DNA from: Calothrix sp. PCC 7103
GTDB taxonomy: Bacteria; Cyanobacteriota; Cyanobacteriia; Cyanobacteriales; Nostocaceae
Length of the DNA stretch: 64,000 bases
Direction: 5' to 3'
NCBI RefSeq assembly: GCF_000331305.1
Contig: NZ_KB217478.1
Coordinates: 4,871,595-4,935,594, forward strand
Part shown: positions 53,348 to 62,818 of the stretch, one piece after another
Numbering within the stretch: the first letter of the stretch is position 1
Layout: every line of letters begins with the position of its first letter
The notes under the pieces: generated by a model
Told to the model about the DNA's origin: nothing
Database searches by the model: none
Seen by the model: only the letters and a program-made list of their open reading frames with translations
Made by a program: the position numbers and the translations under genes

Positions 53348-53740
53348 TTAACTTTTATTAGATGCAGCCATTTCCATAAACGGCGCCAAATCACCTATGT
53401 ATTCTTGATGACCGATAAGAAAACTGTCTTTTTCCTCGTATACTTGAGCAACGGTGGTTTGAAAAGGTTGCTCGTTCAACGTGCCACTAACATAAAATTC
53501 AAATATCGTGATGTTTCCTAAATGTGTTGTACGATAAAGTTCAAGAGTTGGGCGTAAATTAGTAGCGGTTATTTGTAAATAGTTGGCAAATACATCACGT
53601 CCTTTATTTTCACCATGAAAAGAACCGGGAACAGGATAAACAAACTTGTAATCTTCAACCATTGCATCTAACATTGGTTGATAATCTCCTTTTTCTACCG
53701 CGCGTTTAAACAGTGCAAATGCTTCTTCACCAATTGTCAT
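53348..53740 (-). CDS. SnoaL/NTF2-like protein
   Basis: The product has 130 residues. EEAFALFKRAVEKGDYQPML, GENKGRDVFANYLQITATNL and TIFEFYVSGTLNEQPFQTTV make the conical alpha+beta barrel of NTF2-like proteins (ketosteroid isomerase/SnoaL). Such folds bind small hydrophobic ligands or catalyse isomerisation. It is one of two NTF2-like genes in this block. Confidence 0.75.
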   Translation of the reverse strand: MTIGEEAFALFKRAVEKGDYQPMLDAMVEDYKFVYPVPGSFHGENKGRDVFANYLQITATNLRPTLELYRTTHLGNITIFEFYVSGTLNEQPFQTTVAQVYEEKDSFLIGHQEYIGDLAPFMEMAASNKS

Positions 53741-53755
53741 AAATAATATATTTAA

Positions 53756-54763
53756 CTAAAATTTGATTACAACTTTACCAAAGTGGGCGCCGCTTTGTAG
53801 ATGGCGATAAGCTTCTGGTGCATCGTTGAATGGAAAAACTTTATCGATAACAGGGCGAATTTGATGTAATGTAATAGCCTTATTCATGGCTTCAAACATT
53901 TCTCGGCTACCTACATAAATTCCTTGTACATCAATACTTTTTAACAGAATATTAGTATGGTTTACATTTCCACCAGTACCTGCTAAAACACCAATTAAAC
54001 TCACACGACCACCAACACGAACAGAGCGTAATGATTTATCTAATGTTCCAGCACCACCAACTTCAACAACTTGGTCTACACCCTCAAGTTTCGTAAGTTC
54101 GCGAACTTTTTCATGCCAGTTTGGATAAGTTTTGTAATTAATAGTTTCTGCGGCGCCCATTTCCTTGGCGCGCTCTAATTTTTCGTCACTGCTGGATGTA
54201 ATAATAATTTTGGCGCCAGTAATGCGGGCAAATTGTAGTGCAAAAATAGAAACACCACCCGTACCTAATAAAAGTACTGTTTCTCCTGCTGCTAAACCAC
54301 CCCTAGTTACTAACGCTTGCCATGCAGTAACAGCAGCACAAGGAAGAGTGGCGCCATCTTCATAAGAAAAATGGTCTGGCAATATAACCACTCCATCTTG
54401 ATTTAGCACAACATACTCAGCTAACATTCCATCAATAGAACCACCCAAAGCTGATAGAATTTTTTGCCTAGTTAGTTTGCCCGCAACCCAGTCTTGAAAA
54501 AAACAACCTGCAACTCTATCACCAACTTTAACGCGCGTAACACCTTCACCGACAGCAACTACCTCACCTGCACCATCCGATAACGGAATTAATGGTAGTT
54601 TTTGATTGGGATAGGCGCCTGCAACTACAGCAGTATCTCGATAATTAAGCGAAGTTGCTTGAACTTTGATTAAAATTTGCCCAAAACCGGGTGATGGTTC
54701 TGGAATTTCCACTAGCTTTAAGCCATCAATACCTGAAGCGTCTTGAATTTGGTAAGCTTTCAT
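53756..54763 (-). CDS. MDR-family NAD(P)-dependent alcohol dehydrogenase-like
   Basis: The product has 335 residues: GroES-like part (GFGQILIKVQATSLNYRDTA; LIPLSDGAGEVVAVGEGVTR) and Rossmann part (VLLLGTGGVSIFALQFARIT). The Cys of the catalytic zinc site is replaced (LNYRDTA), so it is a zinc-free reductase of the enoyl/quinone type. It is 15 bases from the neighbouring gene downstream and 2 from the upstream gene, clearly one transcript. Confidence 0.85.
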   Translation of the reverse strand: MKAYQIQDASGIDGLKLVEIPEPSPGFGQILIKVQATSLNYRDTAVVAGAYPNQKLPLIPLSDGAGEVVAVGEGVTRVKVGDRVAGCFFQDWVAGKLTRQKILSALGGSIDGMLAEYVVLNQDGVVILPDHFSYEDGATLPCAAVTAWQALVTRGGLAAGETVLLLGTGGVSIFALQFARITGAKIIITSSSDEKLERAKEMGAAETINYKTYPNWHEKVRELTKLEGVDQVVEVGGAGTLDKSLRSVRVGGRVSLIGVLAGTGGNVNHTNILLKSIDVQGIYVGSREMFEAMNKAITLHQIRPVIDKVFPFNDAPEAYRHLQSGAHFGKVVIKF

Positions 54764-54765
54764 AC

Positions 54766-55161
54766 CTAATGTATTTGGTTAATTTCTTTCGTAAGTCCTT
54801 GAAAACTACTAGGGTCGTAGAAATAGCGTTCATGAACAATTCTTCCATTGTTCCATGTTTGCATACCTAATTCCTCAATATGGATACGATATCCATCTTG
54901 AGTTGTAGCTTCGATGTGCATTTCTACAACAGATTTATCTCCATCTACCAAAACTGACCCTATTTGGAAATTATGTACTTCCTTGATGTTCGCGTTCATA
55001 CGCTTTTGACGTTCGATACTTAGTGCGCGTCCAACACGTGGCGCCTCTAAGTTCTCTTGCACTACAACGTTTTCATCATAAAAACGTTCGTATATTTCCT
55101 CAACAGGTGGGTTTGTTTTGAAAAAGTCTAATAGCTCTTGGACGCGCGCGCGAAGTTCCAT
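54766..55161 (-). CDS. SnoaL/NTF2-like protein
   Basis: The product has 131 residues: VQELLDFFKTNPPVEEIYER, FYDENVVVQENLEAPRVGRA and DGYRIHIEELGMQTWNNGRI, the NTF2-like pattern. First structural gene behind the AraC-type regulator; its stop is two bases from the next start. Ligand unknown. The two NTF2-like proteins in the block share the fold but not close sequence. Confidence 0.75.
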   Translation of the reverse strand: MELRARVQELLDFFKTNPPVEEIYERFYDENVVVQENLEAPRVGRALSIERQKRMNANIKEVHNFQIGSVLVDGDKSVVEMHIEATTQDGYRIHIEELGMQTWNNGRIVHERYFYDPSSFQGLTKEINQIH

Positions 55162-55253
55162 TTTTTTTGTTCTCCTAATTTTGATCGTTTACACTGTCAA
55201 TACAACTTTGCTACCAGCTTTACTTAGAATAGCTAATCCGCGCGTTACGAGTC

Positions 55254-56177
55254 TTACACATTTTTGCCGTTTTTATACATTCTTGCTATTTCCTTGGGAG
55301 TGGCGCCAGTAAGCAGTTTAAAATGTCGGTTAAAATGTCCTTGATTAGCAAACCCACACTCAAGGGCAACTTCCGCTAAACTAAGTTCTCCTTTTTGCAT
55401 TAAAAGCTTTGCTTGTTCCACTCGTTGCTGAATTACATACTGATGCGGGGTAATTCCTAGCGACTGCTTAAACAAGCGGCTAAAATAAAACTGACTCATT
55501 CCTACTTGTTGCGCTAATTCTTCTAACCCAAGACTATTATTAAGATTCGCCCTAATATAATCTAAAATATGGTTAAGCTTGTGACGTGGTAAACCATCCG
55601 CATAAGTTGCAATTTGTACCTTACAAACCCCGTACTTACGTAAAATATGAGTTACTAATGTCGTTTTGAGTTGGTCAATAAACAAATTACTGCCAATCCT
55701 AGAAGTAACTAATTCATCTTTAATAGTAAGCAAAATCCCTTGAATTAACGGGTCTTCCACCGTAGCAAAATGCGGTATTAATTCGATACGGTCAGGATTA
55801 ACTAATTCTTGCCCTATCTGTATAAATACATGTGCGTCAAGTCCCATACACATAAATTCTATATCTTGGGGCCAGTTACAGCGATGCAGCAAACCCGCAG
55901 GAAGAATAAACACATTATTCTCACCAACTAAATTTCGCTGCGTCTGCCCATCAATAGATTGATTAATTGGTGTCTTTGATGTCACCATCGTTACCAAATT
56001 CATATTATGACGGTGTTCACCAGTATCATGGGCAGGTTGTCGCTGTATTTCAAAATGCCAGTCCTTACAAGTAATTTGCTGAATAGCAGGTTTTGGCAGC
56101 ACCAAATTAGATGCTTCTGGTGAGGAATGATAATCTATTACCGGAACTGCTGCTATGGGTTTTGTTTCTGGCTCCAT
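55254..56177 (-). CDS. AraC-family transcriptional regulator
   Basis: From the internal ATG (MEPETKPIAAVPVIDY) it has 307 residues; 33 more in frame upstream are hydrophobic and unlike the family, so I leave them out. The N-terminal part is a cupin-like sensor (VFILPAGLLHRCNWPQDIE). The C-terminal ~100 residues hold two helix-turn-helix units (LGLEELAQQVGMSQFYFSRL; FKQSLGITPHQYVIQQRVEQ; LAEVALECGFANQGHFNRHF). It lies 92 bases upstream of the reductase/SnoaL block in the same direction and very likely controls it. Confidence 0.88.
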   Translation of the reverse strand: MEPETKPIAAVPVIDYHSSPEASNLVLPKPAIQQITCKDWHFEIQRQPAHDTGEHRHNMNLVTMVTSKTPINQSIDGQTQRNLVGENNVFILPAGLLHRCNWPQDIEFMCMGLDAHVFIQIGQELVNPDRIELIPHFATVEDPLIQGILLTIKDELVTSRIGSNLFIDQLKTTLVTHILRKYGVCKVQIATYADGLPRHKLNHILDYIRANLNNSLGLEELAQQVGMSQFYFSRLFKQSLGITPHQYVIQQRVEQAKLLMQKGELSLAEVALECGFANQGHFNRHFKLLTGATPKEIARMYKNGKNV

Positions 56178-56275
56178 CAGATATATTATCGTTGGGTGCT
56201 TTAATGAGAGTACGGCGCCGACATATGTGAACGCAACAATTATAACTGTAAGCTTTACACTACACACCCATGTCA

Positions 56276-56634
56276 TGCTGAGGCACGAAGCATCTTAGTA
56301 CGAAGCATCTTTAAGATTTTTACGCGAGTAGGCGAAAGTAAATATAGTTTTGGTTGTCAATTAGCATCAAACTTACTTACTAGAATTTTTTATACGTTGA
56401 GCAAGCAAACAATCCTCAAAACTAAACGCTTCAGAGTCTAAAAAGCTGGATATTGCCATTGCTGGAGATTTTTTCCTAGGCTTAAATCCCTTGTCCAGAC
56501 TAGAAACTGGAGTTTAGACTATTTTGATAAATCAAGCCGCCAAACCCTTATCCAGCAAGGCTTTCATCATTTATTTACTGTTTCTAATTCCAAAGTCTAG
56601 AATGCTTGCTACACAAGGGTTTTAGATTATTTAG
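56276..56634. other. Spacer carrying most of an imperfect long inverted repeat
   Basis: It contains ACGAAGCATCTT repeated in tandem (about 56286-56311), then the inverted-repeat structure of 56507-56646. No supported gene. The promoter of the AraC-type gene must be near its left end. Confidence 0.4.
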
Positions 56635-56646
56635 TCTAAACTCCAG
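56507..56646. repeat. Long imperfect inverted repeat (MITE-like) joined to a headless Uma2 gene
   Basis: CTGGAGTTTAGACTA (56507-56521) matches TAGTCTAAACTCCAG (56632-56646) exactly. Inside, AAACCCTTATCCAGCAAGG (56542-56560) pairs imperfectly with GCTTGCTACACAAGGGTTT (56604-56622). The right arm runs directly into Uma2-like coding sequence that lacks its N-terminus, so this element marks the break. Confidence 0.65.
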
Positions 56647-57114
56647 CTATTATCTCCAGGTACAGAAGATGAAGATTTAGGAAAAAAGCAACAAGAAGAA
56701 AATAAACCCCCAACAAAGTGGAAAGTATACGAAGAGATTTTACGAGTCCCTTACTATATAGTATTTAGTCGCTACACTAACGAAGTTCAGCCGTATCATC
56801 TCGTTGGTGGTCGTTATAAAGCAATGAATTTTAATAGCGACGGGCGCCTCGATATGACAGGATTAGGTTTAAGTTTGGGATTATGGGAAGGAGCATTTCA
56901 AGGTATTGAGAGGTTATGGTTACGGTGGTTTACTCTTGAAGGTGAATTGATTCAAACTTCAGACGAGGAAGTTGTCAAAGTTAAACAAGAAGCTGTCGAA
57001 GCTAAACAAAAAGCTGCCGAAGCTGAACAAAAAGCTGCCGAAGAGAAAATAAGAGCGGAAAAATTCGCAGAACAATTACGTCAGCTAGGAATAAATCCTG
57101 ATGATATTAAATAA
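56635..57114 (+). pseudogene. Uma2-family protein lacking its N-terminal half
   Basis: About 159 codons open after a TAG in the inverted repeat. LLSPGTEDEDLGKKQQEENK and VYEEILRVPYYIVFSRYTNE and HLVGGRYKAM correspond to the second half of Uma2/DUF820 endonuclease-fold proteins, followed by a coiled-coil tail with KA-A-E repeats (AEAEQKAAEEKIRAEKFAEQ). The catalytic D...E-x-K part is missing. An ATG at 56824 could start a 96-residue protein containing mostly the tail. Confidence 0.75.
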
Positions 57115-57137
57115 TTTTATATACTTAGACCAGTAAG

Positions 57138-57154
57138 GCGGGCAGGGATGCCCG
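57138..57154. repeat. Dispersed hairpin GCGGGCAGGGATGCCCGC
   Basis: Short copy of the family seen at 5711, 10459, 14673 and 14710, between the convergent Uma2 remnant and the PhyH gene. Confidence 0.65.
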
Positions 57155-57208
57155 CTCCACAAAATACAAGATACAAGATAGATGTTTATATGTGTAAGAT
57201 ATTAAAGT

Positions 57209-58066
57209 TTAAGAGAACTGTATTTGTAACAGTAAACGTTCTTCTTTAATTGGTGGGATTGCTCTGTGGTAGCAGTAAGGGTCTTGAATAAAACCAAGTC
57301 CTTCTTCACCTTCTATAAGCATTTCGTTATGTTGTCCATAATATTTGATTAAATAATCTTTGGGCTGTATTGCAGAATTAAATAGCATCCTGAAGTTTTT
57401 ACGGTTATGAGAACCTTTAATCATTGTATGGGCGCCAGAATATCTATCTGTATCTGATAAATAAAAGTTTGCATAAACTGAGTTAAATTCCCCAACATCA
57501 TAGTGGTAGAGATTTCCTTGATTTAGTTTCATCCTGGCTTCATCTGGTAATTCTAATACAAAACTCCATCTTAAAAGCGCGCGAATTTTATTTGGAGAGT
57601 AACCTAGATATTTTTCGATAATTATTCTCAATACAGGGTCATTGATAATTTGTTGAATAGCATCACATTTTAATGGTTCAATAGCAATACCTTGTACTAT
57701 TACTCGTCCATCTGGTAGAGAACCATTTTTGACATCGCTGTAATAAAAATGTGCTTTTCCATTTTCTTGCGCTAATAGAGTATTTTTAGAAAAGTTTTGA
57801 ATTTCGGTGACAATTTCTTTTGGTAGCTTTAACCCTATAAAAACTGCTTCTTTTTGTAATGATTTTAATGCAAAATCTATATGTAGATCTTTGAATAAAG
57901 TCTTATGTTCATAATTAAGATTTTTTGTATACCCTAAAAATGATTGTTGATACTTACCATATATACTGTATAACCAACGAGTGATTTTAAATCTTCCTAA
58001 AATATGAGCAATACTTTTTTTACTCGAAATTATATTGGGAATTGCGGTAATTATACTCGACACCAT
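57209..58066 (-). CDS. Phytanoyl-CoA dioxygenase (PhyH)-like protein
   Basis: The product has 285 residues. The Fe(II) ligands are His and Asp in LYHYDVGEFNSVYANFYLSD and His in DPYCYHRAIPP, followed by an Arg-containing strand (EERLLLQIQF) that would bind 2-oxoglutarate. The N-terminal 90 residues are helical and without recognised domain. Enzymes of this fold hydroxylate or halogenate lipids and peptides; the substrate is unknown. Single-gene unit. Confidence 0.7.
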   Translation of the reverse strand: MVSSIITAIPNIISSKKSIAHILGRFKITRWLYSIYGKYQQSFLGYTKNLNYEHKTLFKDLHIDFALKSLQKEAVFIGLKLPKEIVTEIQNFSKNTLLAQENGKAHFYYSDVKNGSLPDGRVIVQGIAIEPLKCDAIQQIINDPVLRIIIEKYLGYSPNKIRALLRWSFVLELPDEARMKLNQGNLYHYDVGEFNSVYANFYLSDTDRYSGAHTMIKGSHNRKNFRMLFNSAIQPKDYLIKYYGQHNEMLIEGEEGLGFIQDPYCYHRAIPPIKEERLLLQIQFS

Positions 58067-58652
58067 AAAATACTTACAACGTTAATTATTAGATGAATAG
58101 ATAGAAAGAAAAGCATGAAAAGTAACTCAAAAATGAGAAGTTAAGATTTACTTATGGCTGATAACTTTAAATTGCGGTTTGATACGATGTTATGCATTAA
58201 TAAATCACCCTATTAATTATTATGAAAACCGCATAACATATGATAAATTTAAAATAATCTTACATTCTCTTTATTTTTGAACGTAAAAAATACGTGCAGA
58301 CACCCAGCTAAGAGACAAACATTCATCATATTGGCAGAACAAAAGCACACTGTCAAGTTATTGTGCTACGAATTATTTAGTATCAAATATTGTGTAATTT
58401 TGATCAGCATAAATTCTTGATTGGAAATGCATATTAGTTTGCGTTCAAAATATTCACTAATACAATTGATGAAGCGATAGGCGCGTATTATGTGTGTTGG
58501 GTTCCGCGCAAAGCGCTTCACCCAACCTACAGAGTTTGATAAAAGCTTGTTTTGTCAAGCTAAATCTTTAAGTTTTCTCTGTAATAATACTGAGCCATGT
58601 CTAATATAGGCATTCTTAGAATGTAAATATAGTAACTAGTAAAGTGTCTACC
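58067..58652. other. Long spacer between divergent PhyH and dynamin genes
   Basis: Promoters for both genes lie here. It contains the hairpin GTTGGG...CCCAAC (58496-58526, with an inner GCGC-AAA-GCGC match). Otherwise AT-rich with no supported gene. Confidence 0.45.
58496..58526. repeat. Dispersed hairpin GTTGGGTTCC...CACCCAAC
   Basis: GTTGGG pairs with CCCAAC and an inner GCGC/GCGC stem forms around AAA. This is the common 'TTGGGTT...AACCCAA' cyanobacterial spacer repeat; a longer relative is at 42714. Confidence 0.65.
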
Positions 58653-61142
58653 ATGTCACAGTCCCCGTTGCAGTGTCAAAACCTCAAAGCACAAGTAGAT
58701 GATATTTTAGAACTTCTCCACCAAGAGCCAGCGTTACGCGCGTGCGATATTACTCCTATCCAAACTTCTTTAGGTAAAGTAATATCACCAAAGTTTGAAA
58801 TTGTATTTGCAGGCGCCTTTAGTGCAGGTAAGTCTATGTTAATCAATGCACTACTTGGACGTGAATTATTATATAGTGCAGAAGGACACGCCACGGGGAC
58901 AGAATGTAAGATTGAGTATGCGGCGCCTGATAGAGAACGAGTAGTATTGACGTTTTTGAGTGAAGCAGAAGTTCGTGAGCAAGCTATTTCAATATGTCAA
59001 CAATTAGGTTTTGCTAACGTTAGCAATATAAATAAAGCTGAAGTTGTTGATTTATTGCAGCAAGGATGTAGGGCAATTATTGAAAAAGAAGGTGGCGAAA
59101 CGAAATCAGAGTTAGCCAAGCAAGCAAAGGCATTAATCTTATTATTAGAAGGGTATGTGGCAAACAGGCAACGAATTAATACTCTTGATAATGCTACCTA
59201 TTCAATGGAAGAGTTCAATTTTACAACGCTCAAGGAAGCTGCTAGTTATGCGCGTAGAGGTAGTAACAGTGCAGTTTTAAAGCGGATTGAATATTACTGT
59301 TATCATCCTTTACTGCAAGACGGTAATGTAATTATAGATACACCTGGAATTGATGCGCCTGTTGCTCGTGATGCAGCTTTAGCTTATGCCAAAATTCAGC
59401 ATCCTGATACTTCAGCGGTGGTATGTGTTTTAAAATCTGCGGCAGCAGGTGAAATGACGAAGGAAGAAACTCAGCTTATAGAAACAATTGCTAATAATCC
59501 TGGGATACGTGATAGAGTATTTTATGTTTTTAACCGCATTGATGAAACTTGGTATAATGCCCAGTTGCGGCAAAGACTTGAAAGTTTATTGAATGTACAA
59601 TTTCGTGAAAGTGCCAGGGTTTATAAAACGAGTGGTTTATTAGGTTTTTATGGTAGTTTGATTCGACAAACAGCTAAGAGTGATAGGTATGGTTTAGATA
59701 CAGTCTTTGCTGAAAGTGTTAAAGGAATGAATGGTAAAGAAGAAACACCACAATTTGTTTACGCTTTTAATAATTACTGCGTCAATTCTGGCAAGTTGTC
59801 TCCAACTCAGTTTCGGATATCGGTAAACGGATATGAAACACCCAACCAAAACTATACGCGAATTTTAGATGAGTCAGGTAGCGAGTTAATCGAACAATTA
59901 ATTCGAGATAGTGGAATTGAAGAATTTAGAGGCGCCATCACCCGTTACCTCAACGAAGAAAAACGTCCACAACTATTCAAAAATCTCGCTGATGATTTAG
60001 AAACTGTTTGTATTCAACTTAAGAATCATTATCAAACAGCGCAGCGTGAGCTGTACAGTCAACCGCGTGAAATAGAAGCGATGAAAAGCCATGAGTTACA
60101 GCATCTCAACCGCGAGTTGCAAGAAATTGGCAATGCGCTGCGTTCTCATCTTACTCAAGAAGTAAACAGTACAATCAATAATGAGTGCGATGCATTTGAA
60201 GCAGATTTTCGACAGCTTCAGGCAAAAATGATTCAACGTTTAGATGAATTATTAGAATCATTCTCTGTAGCTGATGCATATCGACGTGCGACTATTAGTC
60301 ACCCTCGCAATGCAACGGCGCCGCTATTAGCTATTCTAGTAGAAGCTTTTTACTACCTTGCTAATCAACTCGAAGACGTGTTAGTTCAAACTACTTTGGG
60401 ATTAATTAATAATTACTTCAAACGCTTAGGCGCCCGTATTAATACATCAGATTACTATCGTCAATTATATCGCTTGTTAGATAACGACGGCGGTATTGAG
60501 GCTGAACTGAGATTAATTGAGAAAGAAATAACTTTAGCTTTAATCAATGCTGCAAGCGTTGAATGTGACCGTTTTGTACGTGAAAGTCCCAAATTCTACG
60601 AAGAAGGCACTTTTTCTATCAACCACTTTCGCAAAACACTACAGCAAACCTCACTTGGTTATGACAGTGAAAGTATGGTAGACGCAGAACCAGAAATTCG
60701 ACAACTATTAAAGTTAGACTTTGAACCAAAAGTATCTAGTACTATTCGCAAAACTTTCCGTCAAACAATTAACCAAACCCTAAAAAATCAACTTCTACCG
60801 CTAGCAGACAAACAAGCTGATGCAATTTTACAACAGTATGCGAGTGCGCGTAGCTATTTAGAGAAAACTTTAGAACAAGAAGCAACTGAGAAAATTGCTC
60901 AAAATCAACGCTTGTTAGATGTTGTAGAGCAAAAAATCATGGCGTATAATCAAGCGACTTCTAGTATAAATAGCTGCTTGCAAGCAATGGCGTTGAATCA
61001 GCATTTATTACCATCTATTCACATTGTTAATAATTCGAGCAGTGTCAATACTGTAGATAGCGTTCCTTCTATAAACGGTTTAGTAAATTCTTCTAATTCC
61101 TCTGAAAGAGGACTGAATAACAACGTTACATTTATGACATAA
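58653..61142 (+). CDS. Bacterial dynamin-like GTPase
   Basis: The ATG at 58653 is preferred over GTG 58644; the product has 829 residues. GTPase motifs: FAGAFSAGKSMLINALL (P-loop), VIIDTPGIDAP (G3) and YVFNRIDETW (G4). The remainder is a long helical neck/trunk (LNRELQEIGNALRSHLTQEV onward) with a hydrophobic segment near 560-580 (LLAILVEAFYYLANQLEDVL) that could be the membrane paddle. Nostoc BDLP is the structural model for such membrane-remodelling proteins. No partner dynamin gene is adjacent. Confidence 0.9.
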   Translation: MSQSPLQCQNLKAQVDDILELLHQEPALRACDITPIQTSLGKVISPKFEIVFAGAFSAGKSMLINALLGRELLYSAEGHATGTECKIEYAAPDRERVVLTFLSEAEVREQAISICQQLGFANVSNINKAEVVDLLQQGCRAIIEKEGGETKSELAKQAKALILLLEGYVANRQRINTLDNATYSMEEFNFTTLKEAASYARRGSNSAVLKRIEYYCYHPLLQDGNVIIDTPGIDAPVARDAALAYAKIQHPDTSAVVCVLKSAAAGEMTKEETQLIETIANNPGIRDRVFYVFNRIDETWYNAQLRQRLESLLNVQFRESARVYKTSGLLGFYGSLIRQTAKSDRYGLDTVFAESVKGMNGKEETPQFVYAFNNYCVNSGKLSPTQFRISVNGYETPNQNYTRILDESGSELIEQLIRDSGIEEFRGAITRYLNEEKRPQLFKNLADDLETVCIQLKNHYQTAQRELYSQPREIEAMKSHELQHLNRELQEIGNALRSHLTQEVNSTINNECDAFEADFRQLQAKMIQRLDELLESFSVADAYRRATISHPRNATAPLLAILVEAFYYLANQLEDVLVQTTLGLINNYFKRLGARINTSDYYRQLYRLLDNDGGIEAELRLIEKEITLALINAASVECDRFVRESPKFYEEGTFSINHFRKTLQQTSLGYDSESMVDAEPEIRQLLKLDFEPKVSSTIRKTFRQTINQTLKNQLLPLADKQADAILQQYASARSYLEKTLEQEATEKIAQNQRLLDVVEQKIMAYNQATSSINSCLQAMALNQHLLPSIHIVNNSSSVNTVDSVPSINGLVNSSNSSERGLNNNVTFMT

Positions 61143-61180
61143 AAAGATTCGTATGTACGGTTTGCACGTAGAAAGAGATG

Positions 61181-61273
61181 TAAGTCAGTATATATCGTCG
61201 CTTGAAAACTGCGTATAAGCAAAATTCCTAGAGGATAAATTAAGTCACGATTATATCCTCGCTTGAAAACTGC
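61181..61273. repeat. Two direct repeats of about 33 bp, 60 bp apart
   Basis: TAAGTCAGTATATATCGTCG followed by CTTGAAAACTGC (61181-61212), and TAAGTCACGATTATATCCTC followed by GCTTGAAAACTGC (61241-61273). The most conserved part is TCGCTTGAAAACTGC. A weaker relative (CGCTTGTAAACTGCAT) occurs near 3940. Two copies only, not a CRISPR array; regulatory or mobile-repeat origin is unknown. Confidence 0.6.
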
Positions 61274-61322
61274 ATTACATTTCCTATAATTAGGAATACT
61301 CCTTCATCCGTTCTTGGCTGTC

Positions 61323-61928
61323 ATGACCTACACTCCGCCAAAACTACTCACCATTGAAGATTTTCTCTCTCAATACCGAGATAACCCCCGCTACGAACTA
61401 GCAGATGGAGAACTTGTTGACATGGAACCAAATGGCCCTCATGAAACGGTAAGTGGTAAACTTGCAACTCAAATTGGTATTCAAATTGTCACAGAAAAGC
61501 TCCCCTGGTTTATTCCTCGCACTTGTTTAATTGCTCCTTTTTCAGATGCTGTCACTGCACGGCGCCCAGATATTGTAGTTTTAGATGAAACCGTTATCTC
61601 TAACGAACCACTTTGGGAAAGAGAACCAGTAATTACACTTGGACGCTCAGTTAAACTAGTTGTTGAAGTCGTTAGCAACAATTGGGAAACAGATTATGCT
61701 CGAAAAGTAGAGGAATATGCATCTTTGGGCATTCCTGAATATTGGATTGTTGATTATAGAGGATTGGGTGGTGTCGCGTTTATTGGCAAACCTAAACAAC
61801 CTACTTTCACTATCTGTCAATTAGTTGATGACACTTATATTCAGCAACAATATAGATTAAATGAATATATAAAGTCGCCACTTTTACCTTGTCTCCAACT
61901 TCGCTTAGATGATATTCTTCCTCGTTAA
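61323..61928 (+). CDS. Uma2-family endonuclease-fold protein
   Basis: The ATG at 61323 (MTYTPPKLLTIEDFLSQY) is preferred to the TTG nine bases upstream; 201 residues. Uma2/DUF820 landmarks: NPRYELADGELVDMEPNGPH, RRPDIVVLDE (catalytic Asp), LVVEVVSNNW (Glu) with a downstream YARKVEEYASLGIPEYWIVD. The fold is restriction-endonuclease-like; many copies are found in cyanobacterial genomes, with unknown biological role. Confidence 0.88.
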   Translation: MTYTPPKLLTIEDFLSQYRDNPRYELADGELVDMEPNGPHETVSGKLATQIGIQIVTEKLPWFIPRTCLIAPFSDAVTARRPDIVVLDETVISNEPLWEREPVITLGRSVKLVVEVVSNNWETDYARKVEEYASLGIPEYWIVDYRGLGGVAFIGKPKQPTFTICQLVDDTYIQQQYRLNEYIKSPLLPCLQLRLDDILPR

Positions 61929-62206
61929 ATCATAAAGTTAAAAATGATGACAAAAAAACAACAGCTTATTTAAGAAACGAGATGCTAAGAAAGCGAGGAA
62001 ACTCCGTTTACGTGCCTCAGCATGACATAAGTTCAAATATCACTCGCTAACAAAGTAGTACAAAATATTCATAAGTGTAACTAATTGTAACGGCTAGAAA
62101 ATTGCTAAAATATTAATGTCAGATTGTGCGGATACAAACTCTGGGTATGGATTAGAGTAAAGTTTGGTAATAACCATTTTATCAATATCCATTACCCTGA
62201 AGTATT

Positions 62207-62818
62207 ATGCACCTGAGATTTTCTCAAGATATTAAGTCCTTATTGCAACATTTAGCTGATAAACCTTTGACTCTGGGCGATATTATTGCAGAAACCTCAG
62301 AACGGGGTTTTAGCTTGGTAATTGCATTATTGGTACTACCATTTTTGTTGCCTATGCCACCAGGGTTAAGTACTCCTCTCGGTGTTGCTTGCTTGTTGAT
62401 GGCTGGACAAATGGCTTTGGGAAGGCGTACACCGTGGCTTCCAAAAAAAATTGCTACTTTTCAATTTCCTAAGCGTTTTGCCCAAGCGCTGCTGCAAAAT
62501 TTACAGCGTGTTACCAAAGTTTTAGAAAAAATTTCTCGACCACGTTTTGAGAAAATTGCCGATAATGATTTAACTTGGCGCCTCAATGGCATATGCTTGA
62601 CCTGGTTGGCAATATTACTAATGTCACCATATCCTCCTGCCACGAATATGATTCCTGCTGTGGGAATGTTATTGTTGGCGGTTGCGACTATTGAGTCTGA
62701 CGGTTTATTAATGTGCTTAGGTTATGTAGCCACCGTTTTGAACACTTTGTTCTTCGGTTTTGCTTTTTACCTTTTGTATGCAGGCGCTACATACTTACTA
62801 CCTAATGTTTTTCGGTAA
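62207..62818 (+). CDS. ExoD-family membrane protein
   Basis: The product has 203 residues: LADKPLTLGDIIAETSERGF, followed by FLLPMPPGLSTPLGVACLLM and the conserved LGRRTPWLPK, then three to four membrane segments. ExoD proteins are linked to exopolysaccharide synthesis in rhizobia; biochemical role is unclear. Stop is directly adjacent to the convergent ABC gene's stop. Confidence 0.85.
   Translation: MHLRFSQDIKSLLQHLADKPLTLGDIIAETSERGFSLVIALLVLPFLLPMPPGLSTPLGVACLLMAGQMALGRRTPWLPKKIATFQFPKRFAQALLQNLQRVTKVLEKISRPRFEKIADNDLTWRLNGICLTWLAILLMSPYPPATNMIPAVGMLLLAVATIESDGLLMCLGYVATVLNTLFFGFAFYLLYAGATYLLPNVFR

Noticed and set aside
55118-55312. 64-codon plus-strand frame between the AraC gene and its target block
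   Set aside because: Antisense overlap with two well-supported genes and no family resemblance.
61181-61273. Possible CRISPR mini-array
   Set aside because: Only two imperfect copies, no palindromic character, no cas gene in the window.
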